Shown here: in pieces, positions 1 through 10,885 of the stretch
How the letters are laid out: each line of letters opens with the position of its first letter
Position numbering within the stretch: position 1 is the first letter of the stretch
NCBI RefSeq assembly: GCF_902686445.1
Contig: NC_062222.1
Coordinates: 40,237,792-40,301,791 of the forward strand
Length of the DNA: 64,000 nucleotides
Direction of reading: 5' to 3'
From: Sciurus carolinensis
Taxonomy: Eukaryota > Chordata > Mammalia > Rodentia > Sciuridae
The notes under the pieces: model-generated
Database searches by the model: none
What the model was told of the DNA's origin: nothing
What the model saw: the letters and a program-made list of their open reading frames with translations, nothing else
Translations under genes and position numbers: made by a program

Positions 1-1140
1 CCCCCAAATAATACACATACACACACACACAGACACACACACACACATAAGCCCTAGTTTCCTTATATTTTATGAGTTAAAATTACTTTTTAGCAATGCA
101 GTTTGTAAACTTCAAAGAGAAGTTTAATTATAAGGAAATGAAATGAAAGGTATATTGAAAGAATTGCTTGTCCATCACCATTGCAGAAGAACTCAAGTAA
201 GAAATTAAAATACATATTATGTAAGCATCCATCTAATGAAGAAGGAAAAAATAAACATTCACAAGACATATTTGAGAAAGAAAAAAATATTTTTAAAGTT
301 AGGTATTCACTTCTTACCTGTCATCGTATGTGCTGATTTCTTTTTCTCTTTTCTGCTCAAGCATGAAAATTCAAGTAGGTAGACTTTGTAAGAATGATGG
401 AAAGTTTTCATTTCAACAGTTTTCCACTGAGTTGTTTTTTCATCCATATTGCAACTTTTTATGGGTCTCTGATCCAGCCCATGGCTGTCAAAATGATTGA
501 TGAGGGTGATGCTGCAGAATGTTTAGGATCTCGATTTCTTTGGTATTTGGACATAGGGCAATGAAAAGTTTTGTGAAAGTTATTGGTCAATATCCTGATG
601 AATCGAGAAGCATGAATTAGAACACAAGTACTTTTTAGCAGAAAACAGTCACTTCTGAAATGATATTATGACTATTTCATGGTAAGTTGTATTTAAATGA
701 TTTTCACATTCTCAGGTAAATAAAGATCATGCAATCAAAGTGCTTAGCCAGCCCCAAAGTTTAGCTCTACCAAGTATGAGTTCCATAACTGACTGAAAAC
801 TAGGTTTAACTAAAGGTAAATCTTAGTTATTCCTACAATTGTATCAGTTATATTCATGTTTTAATTTGTCTTTCCTTTTTTTTTTTTTTTTTGATGGCTC
901 ATATATACAGTGAAGACACTGATTTCCCTAGTAATTTGTCCATAATCAAATTTTTGTAATGAAAGTAATCAACTATTGGATCAGACAGATGATGAATAAA
1001 GACCTTTCTCTGACATTTACCAAATAACTCTTTATTTTTTATCTTTATCTTTCGAATTTTTTATGGGAATTTCAGGGTATTGTATTATCAGGCAGACAGT
1101 AGGAATTTAACAATCAAATGTTAAATTTCTTTTTTCCCTA
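1..1140. other. AT-rich unique DNA, no gene seen
   Basis: No open frame of note and no repeat family that I recognise. It begins with a short CA microsatellite (about 13-50) and has a T-run near 877-893. It is probably intergenic or intronic sequence. Confidence 0.6.
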
Positions 1141-1149
1141 TCCTTTATT

Positions 1150-1540
1150 TTCAGCTCAATGGATAGTGTAATATAACATAAAGCTGCTTTCCCTGCCCTT
1201 TACACTGCAGTCATATCCCTGCCTCCCAACTTCTTGTCAGTCTGTGAACATCCTAGCTAGCTATTGGTTCATCAGTCAGCTTGCAAGTATCCTTCTCCAT
1301 TGTTGGTCCTGTTAGCCTGGGGAATCTGACTGCTTAAGAATAGCTCCCCTGCCATTTTTCTCTCTCTCTTCCTCACTTTCATGCTTTCTCTCTCCTCCTT
1401 GCTTTTCACTCTTTCTCTTGCACACGCTCTCTCTCTTTTCCTCTCATTTTCTCTCTTACCCTGCAGGGAGACACTCTGTCTGTGTACTTAATAAACTCTC
1501 TTACGGAGTTCCTGTCCGGAGTGGTTTCTGGATTCTTACA
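1150..1540 (+). mobile_element. Solo LTR or LTR fragment, class I ERV type
   Basis: The 3' part matches the LTRs of the provirus at 36096-41779 in layout and wording. Both have a CT-rich stretch, then a 'gggagacactctgtctgt' type block, then a poly(A) signal (taataaactctctt near 1486), then a closing 'gtggtttctggattcttaca' ending in CA at 1540. No primer-binding site or internal region follows, so a solo LTR is likely. The left boundary is uncertain because the U3 part has diverged. An open frame at 1418-1645 runs through it and is not a gene. Confidence 0.65.
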
Positions 1541-2029
1541 AATAGTAAGTTTGATGAAAACTACAAATGGTTAGAAGAAAATAGGTATCAGTCATTGTAC
1601 ATTGTTAAAACTACTATAATCCTTAAAACATTAGCTGTCCTATGAATTATATAAATTTTTAATTATTTGTGTACACTAGAGAATCAGAAGTGTCAAAGAA
1701 AGAAGTGAAAATCGCTTTAAAAGGGTCAAAAATAATAAAAGCAGATTCACAGACTTTTAAATGAGATATTTAATAAATAAATAAATACATACTTGACCCT
1801 TACTTAAAGTCTGCTGGTTCTAATTTCTAATTTGATTATTATTAAAGAAATGTTTTATTCAGTCAAAAAGGACACTTAAAATCTATAAACATATGATCTT
1901 TCTGGTTTTTTTTCCCCCACTGAGACTCTAAACATGTTCAGAGGCTTTTATAATTTTAGTAAAATATAAGCTCCCAGAGGGCAGAAATTGTTTTCTATTT
2001 ACTAATGTATCCAAAACACAAGGAACATT

Positions 2030-2460
2030 TTCATACTTTGAAGTAGTGTGACAGTGGTCCACTTCACCTTTTGAGTATAGCTCTCAGACTTATTTTTAAA
2101 AGGGACATGCTTTCCTTTTCCTCTTCTCCCTCCCCCCATCCCTAACCTGGGGAGGAAGGAGGAACAAGATTACCTTGAGTTATCTGTGTTCCACAGGAAG
2201 GAACTGTCTGCCAGAGGATCTAGGAAGGGAGTATCTCCAAATTAACAAGTGAATCCTAACACACCCTGGGATTCTCTGTCAGGGCACAGCTGGCACACCT
2301 GGAATATAGATTTTGAAGAATTCCTTTAAAATCCCCCTTCCTCCTGATGGGGAGAATCACAGCCTCCGACAGCAGTCCCCTGTGTTTTCCTTTGCTAGCA
2401 GAGCAATAAAATAACTTTTTCCTTTTTCTCAAAACCATGTCCTCATTATTAAATCAACAT
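2030..2460 (+). mobile_element. Candidate LTR, plus strand
   Basis: GC content rises relative to the flanks. The segment ends with a poly(A) signal (caataaaataac at about 2403) followed about 45 bases on by 'caatggtgacaaggac', a layout that fits U3-R-U5 and then a possible primer-binding region. A TATA-like 'ctttaaaatc' lies about 80 bases upstream of the poly(A) signal. I cannot define the terminal TG and CA with confidence and see no partner LTR, so this is a tentative call. Confidence 0.4.
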
Positions 2461-2960
2461 TTATTGGCAATGGTGACAAGGACTGAGCTTTTGGTTACAA
2501 TAGCGTTTCAGAAAATCTTTTATAAACAAATGAATAAGTGAATCAAATTAGCAATTCCAGATAATAGGCAGTAGCAACCTATACTTTGCCTGCTTGTTAG
2601 AACTCAAAAGGGTGTCAACACTAAAGTTTTAAGTATTACTATTGTTATATTTTGAACATGAGAAATTCCCTAACAGATCTTGTATTAATTTATTGATTCT
2701 GGAGTGGTCAGAAATGAAATGATTATAAGAACTTCAGTCTAATCAGTTTATCCTGATTTGAATGTAATAATTGGAGGTCACTATAGATAGGTTGGGGCAT
2801 GGTTGGAAGAGGTATGTCACTGGAATCATGTCCTAGAAAGGTTTGTCTTCCCTAAGGCCTCTACCTTTTTCTGTTTCCTGACTGCCATTGATACCTCTGG
2901 TTATAGGTGACAAGTTCTGCTTCTTCAAATGCTGAAGTTTTGGACATCAGGAAAGCACCC

Positions 2961-3437
2961 TGAAGCAAGCAAATAAACCTGGTTTTATTTAGAAATAGCA
3001 ACACAAACTTCTTTCAGGAGGGAGAAGGGGGCCATAGCTGGTATTCTGGTATCTCAAGAAGTGAGAGCATCCTGCCCCTTTTATATAGAATTTTACAGTC
3101 TTTGTTCTCCTGCTCTTTCCCCGCTTAACTCCCTCCTTACTATGTATGTGACTAGGCCCAGGAGCGGCCAGTGGGATGGCCAAAAGTAGAGAAGCAGATG
3201 GGCAGGGCGAAGGGCCAAATGGAGTGATCCAGGTAGAAAGCAGCCCAGGAGGCATTAATTAACAACTACCTAGTTGCAACATTTTGGGTGGGGTAGTATA
3301 GGCAGGGCTCTGGAGACAGTGACATTCCAATCTCCCAGGGGTGGTTTCCAACTCCCTGGACTCAAATTGGCCTCCATTTTCTCAGTTCTAACTGATCTTC
3401 TATCTATACTAACTGCCTGTCTTTAATTCTGGCTTCA
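2961..3437 (-). mobile_element. ERV LTR (3' LTR of a minus-strand element)
   Basis: On the plus strand the segment begins tgaagc and ends gcttca, a perfect short terminal inverted repeat with TG/CA ends on the minus strand. Reading the minus strand, a TATA box (atataaaagggg, around 3075-3086) and a poly(A) signal (aaataaaacc, near 2990) are in the right order. Just outside the U3 end is a polypurine tract (minus-strand reading gagggggaaa, about 3438-3447), so this is the 3' LTR and the internal region continues to higher coordinates. A related copy in the other orientation is at 29556-29989. Confidence 0.75.
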
Positions 3438-3710
3438 TTTCCCCCTCTCATTTTAGGGACTCCTTACTGTATAAGGAAATGGGATGATGACCACTCTGGC
3501 TGCTTCAAGTTGAAAGGGGACAGCATGGGGCAAGCAATTTGGAGTCCCCTTTTAGAAATTGGGTGAGTTGAGGAATCCATGGTAATAAATCTAGTTGGGG
3601 AAGAACAGGTTGTAAAATCATCTGGTGTTGGTGCTTCTATGAGAGAGAAACAAAAAGACAAGAGTACTGAAATGAGATTAATACAAAATAAATCTTGCAG
3701 CACCTAGAAC
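3438..3710 (-). pseudogene. ERV internal 3' end, possible env tail remnant
   Basis: This lies directly upstream (minus strand) of the 3' LTR at 2961-3437 and begins with its polypurine tract. A 79-codon minus-strand open frame covers 3464-3703, but I cannot match it firmly to env. By position it should hold the end of env. How far the ERV extends to the right is not clear, since 3710-5300 shows no recognisable gag, pol or env motif. Confidence 0.4.
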
Positions 3711-4228
3711 ACGTCAGTGAATATCAAGAGGATGATAGGAGTCAGTATTCTCTTATTAGGAGGTGTAAGAGCTGAGAAGTTGTTCCCATAACAAGGCCTA
3801 ACAAAGGCTGAAGAGGACAAGGCCTTTATCTGGGAATATAAATCTTTACTTTAACATTGTCAGAGTTATCAGGAATGTAAACACAACAGTTCATTTTTAA
3901 TGTCATAGATGTGCCATAAAATATAGTTAAGCTACTTAATGTCATTTGATTTTTGTAAAATATTTTTTATTGGTATGACCTCTGTATTTATTAGAGATTC
4001 CTTTATTTTGTTACTTAGGCTTGATAATCATACTAACCAACATTGATTAAGCCTACCTGTGTAGGGGTTTAGGAAAATCTGTAGACCTTAAACTGACTAA
4101 AAACTTCTGACTCTGGTAGTTTTTCTTGATAGTTATCAGGCAATCCTGCCTAAGACTCTCTCTTTTGTAGCCTCCAGTTTTACTTATTCTTGAGGACTAA
4201 TGCAAGTGTACATCTTAAGTTACATTTA
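3711..4228. other. Unassigned, possible old ERV interior
   Basis: No motif recognised. By position it could be the decayed interior of the minus-strand ERV whose 3' LTR is at 2961-3437. Confidence 0.3.
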
Positions 4229-4244
4229 ACTTTCTTTCTTTTTT

Positions 4245-4302
<58 letters not shown>

Positions 4303-4376
4303 TTCCTTCCTTCTTTCCTTCCTTCCTTCCTTCCTTCCTTCCTTCCTTCCTTCCTTCCTTTCTCTTTCTTTCTTCT
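4229..4376. repeat. (CTTT)n/(CTTC)n microsatellite
   Basis: About 145 bases of pure pyrimidine tetranucleotide repeat on the plus strand: a TTTC block, then a TTCC block. The apparent overlapping open frames on both strands (poly-FLSF and poly-KERK) are artefacts of this repeat. Confidence 0.97.
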
Positions 4377-6570
4377 TTTTGTCCAGCAATGACTGTGTTT
4401 CACTTTTAACTGTTTTGCTAGGTGTTTAAGATCAAGCTGGTCAAATTGATCTTTTTCCTATTTGCTGTTAAGAATCAGCTGAATTCCCACAGAGGACACT
4501 TGTGGGGAACTTCTTAACTATTTTAGTGCCATTTGCAAGATAGGGTCTCCTTGATGAAATGACTTTTCATGGAAGCATCAGGGATGTCTCCCTTCTCCAG
4601 TGACTGGCCCCTTTGCAGCAGGTGCACTAATATACTTTCCATTCTCCAGTGGTCTCATTAATCTCCCTGATCAGGAGATCATGTGACCCAGAGTTGCAAA
4701 GTTCCATAGAGAAGTTCCCTCATTCTTTGGGGTCAGGTTGACTAGAAGGAAGGAGACAAATGTTGGGATTTTTGTTTTGCCCCCTTTTGTTTAAACCTCA
4801 ATTTTTAAGCCTTGATCTTAAATATCCAGCAAGTCAGTCTCACCAGTCTTACAGTAAGAGTTCTGGGCTTTAGCTTCAATGTCTACACCTTTACAGTTAT
4901 TTGCCCCTTTTATTTAATTGGGGTCTGTATTCTGTCTGCCCTATAGGTGATGACTTATTATCTCAAATTAATTTAGGTTGCATGCTTTTGAAGTAGTGCC
5001 TCTGTAAAACATTAATAGGTGATAGTTATAGAGTTTACAAGGAAAATGCAAAATGAAATTAATAAGAGTAAAAACATATTTAATAGTGTAATAGCTATCT
5101 TGAATTTTGACTGAGTTATACATTGTACCTCTTGTTTGAAATCATAGTAATTTTACAACAAAATTAATCTTTTGACTACAACTTAAATGAGTTCAAGTCT
5201 GGCTTCTTTGGAATCATTCTAACATTCAGTGAGGTGGGAGGCAGACCTTTGTCTCAGATAAGGCAGAGCTCTTCATAAATCTTAGGTAAAGTATTCTAGT
5301 ACTGAAGTTGATCTTTGTCTCTTTCTTAAATATCATTTTACAAAATTTACATATATAGTTTCTTGAGTCTATATGAATGTTAGTTAACACAATATGACTT
5401 TTCATCTAAAATATAAAACAAGGGAAGACAAATCCTATTAATGTTTTTGTCATCTAGTTTTATTATTTCCACTTTCATTTGTTTATTTTAATATTTTTAG
5501 ACATTTTTCTGGAATTATTTCTATTTTATTTCTTATTAATTAGAATAAATTAATAAAGTTAATTTATATATTTTCAGCTTCATTTTCCTAAAAGAGCAAT
5601 GATAAGAATTAAATATAATTTTATACAACTTTATGGAAAGTGACATGTTTATCTCACTTTTATATCTAACCTGAGATCCCTATACATTTTCCAAATTTAG
5701 GTACAAAAATACAGATTCATAGAATTAAGCTACATACATGATTTTTAAAAGATTACATATCTTATTCTGGTGTTTCCAGTGTATTTTACATCTCATAAAC
5801 ACATTTATAATTAATTCTTCTTTCTCTTTCTCCACTATTAATTCTCTAGATTTCTCTTTTCCTAAGTGATCTTTTCAACTGTTTTTATTTGGCTCCAATA
5901 AATATATCCAAATACATTTTTGTCAGTATATGGTATTTCAGAATTTCTGAATTTATCATTATTTTTCAAGTAAATACTACATAGGCATACATCAGATAAG
6001 TATGTTTTGTTTTCTTACTTTTTAACTTTTTGTTTACAGTTTCTAAATATCAAAGAAAAGAGGAAACAATATTTTGGAATATATTTTTAAAGTTTTAGAA
6101 GCCTTTAGTGAAATGGAATCATTATATAGTCATATTACTACTTAATATATTTTGAAATACCGTAATTGAAAGACTATAATTATGAGTCTATCATAATAAA
6201 TCTATAACTTATGTTCATAATAAATCTTCTTTTTTTTTAATTCAACCTATATAGACATTTCAACATGTTTGTGATTTTTAAGTTCATACCTCTACTGGCA
6301 TTTTATCATTGCTGTAGCCATTCTCTCCCTCCTCAACATTGATCAACATCTCAAGGATATTTTCACTTAAGTTATCTTCACGAATCTCATGGTCATGATT
6401 ATCTTATAATTAGATTGAATTTTTCTTCTTTCACACCCAACCAATTCTATCTTCTGATTCTGCTATACATTTCAATATACTGCTTGCAACAACTTTCAAT
6501 ACTTGTTAACTGGGTTTATTTGAATAATCTACCTAATAATGTGATGGGTTCTTCTCACTTAAAAATGTAT
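4377..6570. other. AT-rich DNA, no gene seen
   Basis: No coding frame or clear repeat. The part at about 4480-4750 is less AT-rich and could be an ERV-internal remnant, but I cannot support that. 5300-6400 is very AT-rich. Confidence 0.5.
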
Positions 6571-6575
6571 TCCTC

Positions 6576-6775
6576 ACCAGGCACAGTGACATATGATCAT
6601 ATTCCTGTAATCTCAGCAGCTACTAAGGCAGGAGGATTGTGAGTTCAAAGCCAGTCTCAGGAAAAGTGAGGTGCTAAGCAATTCAGAGATCCTGTCTCTA
6701 AATAAAATACTAGAGCTGGGGATGTGGCTCAGTAGTTGAGTGCCCTGAGTTGTATCCCCTGTACCTTCTGCACAA
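6576..6775 (+). repeat. Dimeric B1-ID SINE
   Basis: The left half is B1/7SL-like (ccaggcacagtgacatatga ... cctgtaatctcagcagctac ... aggaggattgtgagttcaaa). The right half is ID-like (gctggggatgtggctcagta, then gagtgccctgagttgtatcc). This dimer is typical of squirrel-related rodents. The copy is diverged and lacks a clean A-tail. Confidence 0.85.
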
Positions 6776-6950
6776 AAATATTCTCTTTCAGACTTTTCAA
6801 GTAAAAATATATTCTTCTTATCAATTTTTGTAAAATTAAAGTCATAATACATTTGTCAGTCTTTTTGCTTTACTGACTCCTATCAGACTCAAGCCTTCTT
6901 CCTGTAACATTTTTAAATTTTAATTTAATTTTTTTTTATTTTTAATTTTA

Positions 6951-6953
6951 ATT

Positions 6954-6980
<27 letters not shown>
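6951..6980. repeat. (TA)n microsatellite
   Basis: A TA run followed directly by a long T-run (about 6979-7010) that is the tail of the minus-strand SINE next to it. Confidence 0.9.
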
Positions 6981-7011
<31 letters not shown>

Positions 7012-7172
7012 GTACCTGGAATTGAATCCAGGGTGCTTAATCACATCTCCAACACTTTTTAGCTTTTCAGTTTTTGCTTTGGGCCTTACTAAAGTGCTAA
7101 GGCTGGCTTTGAACTTGTGATACTCCTGCTTCAGCCACCTGGGATTAGAGGTGTGTGCTACCCCACCTGGAT
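6979..7172 (-). repeat. Dimeric B1-ID SINE, minus strand
   Basis: Starts with a long T-run (the A-tail on the minus strand), then ggtacctggaattgaatcca (ID half), then a B1-like half ending gtgtgtgctaccccacctgg. The same family as the copy at 6576, but inverted. Confidence 0.85.
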
Positions 7173-7351
7173 TTTATTTGATTTTTTTATTGTGAGTTCC
7201 CTGAAGACAGAGCATCTATCTTGTCCCACACCCAAAATATATACGAATGCCTTTAAGGAAATTATAGCTGAATAATGTTGGATATTATATTAAAAAAATT
7301 TTAAAGATAGATTTGTGCTCTTTAATAGCTTCTAAAATGGTAACATAGATG

Positions 7352-7793
7352 TTAATTGGGTTTTTACTCTCATATCAAGAATCTGACAATACCAGCTTTA
7401 GAGGAGGAAAAGTTTATTTTGAGCTCAAGTATTTGGTGGTTCAGTTAATGGTGAGCTGACTTCATTGCTCTGGGTCCAGGGTGAAGCAGAAGGTCATGGT
7501 AAAAAGATGAAGTAGAGGAACACCACTCACTGGATGACAGTCAAGAAGGAGGGAAGGGGAGAGAGGAAAATAGATGTTGAGACATCAGGAACAAAGTATA
7601 CAATCTACTATGTCCCCTGTGACCTAATTCCCCAAGTAAAAACCCATATGTTTATAGTTACCACCCCCTTGGTCTATTCAAATTAGGATGAATTGATTCG
7701 ATTACGGGTCTCATAATCTAATATCTTTGCCTTTGTACATTCCTGAAATAGTACAGAAATTTTGGGGGAACAGCTCATATCCCAATCATAACA
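7352..7793 (-). mobile_element. MaLR-like LTR (3' LTR of a nested provirus)
   Basis: Related along its length to the segment at 17509-17939. Both start with a ttaattggg/agttatg plus T-run block, then a 'caagaatctgac' type motif, and end with 'catatcccaatcataaca' or 'catatccaaatcataaca'. On the minus strand this gives the MST/MLT1-like opening TGTTATGATTTGGATATGAG. Together they are the two LTRs of one minus-strand element; this one is the 3' LTR. Confidence 0.7.
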
Positions 7794-7846
7794 TTCTATT
7801 CCTGGTCTCCAAAAGTTCATATCCATTACAGAATGTAAGGTGTATT
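7794..7846 (-). other. MaLR internal fragment, 3' end
   Basis: Short stretch between the 3' LTR and the first L1, probably the 3' end of the MaLR interior. Confidence 0.45.
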
Positions 7847-10052
7847 TACTATCCCTATTTTTTCTAGTGTTTTGAGCATGAAGGGGTGTTATATTGTGTC
7901 AAATGCTTTCTCTGCATCTATTGAAATAATCATGTAATTCTTAACCTTAAGTCTATTGATGTGATTAATTACATTTATTGATTTCTGGATGTTGAACCAA
8001 CCTTGTATCCCTGGGATGAATCCCACTTGATCATGGTGCACTATCTTCTTAATATGTTATTGTATGCGATTTGCCAGAATTTTGTTAAGGATTTTTGTGT
8101 CTATATTCATCAGAGATATCGGTCTAAAGTTTTCTTTCTTTGATGTGTCTTTGTCTGGTTTTGGTATCAGAGTGATACTAGCTTCATAGAATGAATTTGG
8201 AAGAGTTCCCTCCTTTTCTATTTCATGAAATACTTTAAGGAGTATTGGTACAAGTTCTTCTTTGAAGGTCTTGTGGAACTCAACTGAGAATCTGTCTGGT
8301 CCCAGGCTCTTCTTGGTTGGTAGACTTTTGATGGCTTGTTCTATTTCCTTGCTTGAAATTGATCTGTTTAAATTATGTATGTCCTCCTGATTCAGTTTGG
8401 GAGGATGATATGTCTCTAGAAATTTGTCTATGTCTTCAAGATTTTCTATTTTGTTGGAGTATAGATTTTCAAAGTAGCTTCTAATTATGTTATGTATTTC
8501 AGTCATGTCTGTTGTGATATTTCCTTTTTCATCATGAATTTTAGTAATTTGAGTTTTCTTTCTCCTTCTCATTGTTAGTATGGCTAAGGGTTGATCTATT
8601 TTGTTTACTTTTTAAAGAACCAACTTTTTGTTTTGTCAATTTTTTGAATTGTTTCTTTTGTTTCAATTTCATTGATTTTTAGCTCTGATTTTAATTATTT
8701 CCTGTTTTCTACTACTTTTGGTGTTGTTATTTTCTTCTTTTTCTAGGGTTTTGAGATGTAATGTTAGTTCATTTAGTTGTTGACTTTTTATTCTTTTCTT
8801 GAATGTGCTCCATGCAATGTATTTTCCTCTTAGTACTGCTTTCATCGTGTCCCAGAGATTTTGATATGTTGTAATGTTGTTCTCATTTACCTCTGAGAAT
8901 TTTTTAAATCTCCTCCTTGATGTTTTCTGTTATCCATGCTGCATTCAGTGGCATATTATTTAGTCTCCAGGTGTTGGAGTAATTTCTTCTGTTTTTTATT
9001 TTATCATTGATTTCTAATTTCATTCCATTTTAATTTGATAGAACACAAGGTAGTATCTTTATTTTATTGCATTTACTAAGGGCTGCTTTGTGGAATAACA
9101 TATGGTCTATTTTTGACAAGGTTCCATGTGCTACCGGGAAGAAAGTTTATGCTCTCATTGGATGGAATATTCTATATAAGTTATTAAGTCTAAGTTATAG
9201 ATTATGTTATTGAATTATATGGTTTCTTTGTTTAGTTTTTGTTTGGGAGATATGTCCAGTGGTGACAGTGGTGTGTTATAGTCACCCAGAATTATTGTGT
9301 TGTGATCTATTTTATTCTTGGAATTGAGGAGGATTCGTTTGATGTACATGAATGCGCCATTGTTTGGGGCATAAATATTCACAAGTATTTTGTCTTTCTG
9401 ATTTCTGATTCCCTTAAGCACTGACTAACTTTGACTCGATGTCCACTTTATCTATATAAGGATGGAAACCTCCACTTTTTTACTGAGTTCAGGTGCACAG
9501 TAGGTTTTTTCCCATCCTTTCACCTTTAGTCTGTGGCTATCCTTTTCTATGAGATGAGTCTCTTGAAGGCAGCATATTGTTGGGTATTTCTTTTTAATCC
9601 AATATGCCAGTCTATGTCTTTTGATTGATGAGTTTAGGTCATTAACATTCAGGGTTACTATTGAGATATGATTTGTATTCCCAGTTATTTAGGTTTATTT
9701 TTGGTTTTTAATTTGACTTGGTTTCTCCTTTAATTGTTTTTTTCTTTTAAAGTGGTTCCTCCCTTTGCTGACCTACATTGTTGTTTTTCATTTCCTCCTC
9801 ATGGAATAATTTGCTGAGAATGTTCTGTAGTATAGGCTTTCTATCTGCAAATTCTTTTAACTCTTGTTTGTTATGGAAGGGTTTTATTTCATCTTCAAAT
9901 CTGAAAGTTAGTTTTGCTGGGTATAAGATTCTTGTTGGGCAACCATGTTCTTTCAGAGTTTGAAATATGTTGTTCCAGGTCCTTTTAACTTTTAGCATCT
10001 GGGCTGAGAAATCTGCTGATATCTGTATTGGTTTCCCCCTATATGTAATCTG
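7847..10052 (-). mobile_element. L1 copy 1, truncated at both ends, minus strand
   Basis: An L1 running from the middle of ORF2 reverse transcriptase (left end) to the ORF1 C-terminal domain (right end). Visible pieces on the minus strand: ORF1 C-terminal domain (9998-9747, with the ILYPAKLTF motif), parts of the endonuclease (9421-9215, with NIYAPN and GDYNTPL) and the N-terminal part of reverse transcriptase (8572-8057). All are broken by stops and frameshifts. It lacks the second half of ORF2, the 3' UTR and an A-tail, and I find no target duplication. It lies inside the MaLR-like provirus and is more diverged from the full-length copy than copy 3 is. Confidence 0.9.
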
Positions 10053-10573
10053 ATGCTTAAGTCTGCAGTGGGTATGGTCTTGCCAATTCTTGTGAAGCCC
10101 TCATGTCATCTTTTCTGTTGTCTCCTTGTAAAGTATTCAGAATTTCTTTAGTGGCTATAATTTCTTCAAAAACCTCACCTTCTTGAATCCTAGTTTTAGT
10201 CACACAGTTTCTTGCCAAATTGCAACCTTTTAAAATCCTTGTGTTCTGCAACCACTCCAGATTCTCACAGTAAACCTGACTAAAATCTACAGCAATATTG
10301 ATGTCGCTGCCTAAATGCTGGCTGCTTTGAAATTTATTCTGCCAGATTAATTGGTCCATCACTTTTAAATTTGTGTTCACATAAAGTCTCAGGACATGGG
10401 AAAAATTTAGACAAACTCTTTGCCAGAATATAACATGAATGGCCCCTTGTCTAATTCCCATTCATTTCCCTCTGAAGTTTTATAAGGATAGTCTTTATTG
10501 TACACATACCTATCATAATTATGGTCTTCTGAATTGCCACCAGAACTACACATTAAGCTCTGCTTCCAGTCTT
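10053..10573 (-). other. MaLR internal region, middle part
   Basis: Non-L1 sequence between L1 copies 1 and 2, continuous with 17379-17508 once L1 copy 2 is removed. Two minus-strand open frames (134 and 88 codons) cross it without conserved motifs that I recognise. MaLR interiors carry decayed gag-like sequence, so this is the likely origin. The last 14 bases (10560-10573) are one copy of the L1 target duplication. Confidence 0.5.
10560..10573. repeat. Target-site duplication of L1 copy 2 (left)
   Basis: ctgcttccagtctt, identical to 17379-17392. The site after the right copy reads ctt/att, compatible with the T-rich cut preferred by L1 endonuclease in this orientation. Confidence 0.95.
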
Positions 10574-10885
10574 TTTTTTTTTTTTCTTTCTTTCGTCTTC
10601 TTTTTTTTTTTAATTTTATTGTAAACAAATGGGATACATGTTGTTTCTCTGTTTGTACATGGTGTAAAGGCATACCATTTGCGTAATGATAAATTTACAT
10701 AGGGCAATGCTGTTTGATTCATTTTGTTATTTTTTCCCTCCCCCCACCCCTCCCATCCCTCTTTTCCCTCTATACAGTCCTACCTTCCTCCATTCTTGCC
10801 CCCATCCCTAACCCTAACTCTAACCCTAACACTAACCCCTCCCACCCCCCATTATGTGTCATCATCCACTTATTAGCGATATCAT
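10574..10885 (-). other. L1 copy 2 3' UTR with telomere-like repeats
   Basis: From the ORF2 stop to the A-tail. It contains a block of ccctaa-type hexamers (about 10804-10840) flanked by C-runs, so the L1 sense strand is G-rich with repeated TTAGGG and several runs of three or more G. The same block is in L1 copy 3 at 31087-31128, so it is a feature of this L1 subfamily. G-rich polypurine stretches are known in other mammalian L1 3' UTRs. Confidence 0.85.

Noticed and set aside
4180..4429. Lysine/glutamate-rich and phenylalanine/leucine-rich frames
   Set aside because: Pure products of the tetranucleotide repeat.
10804..10846. Interstitial telomere or chromosome fusion scar
   Set aside because: The same block is in the 3' UTR of two L1 copies at the same place in the element, so it belongs to L1 and does not mark a fusion point.
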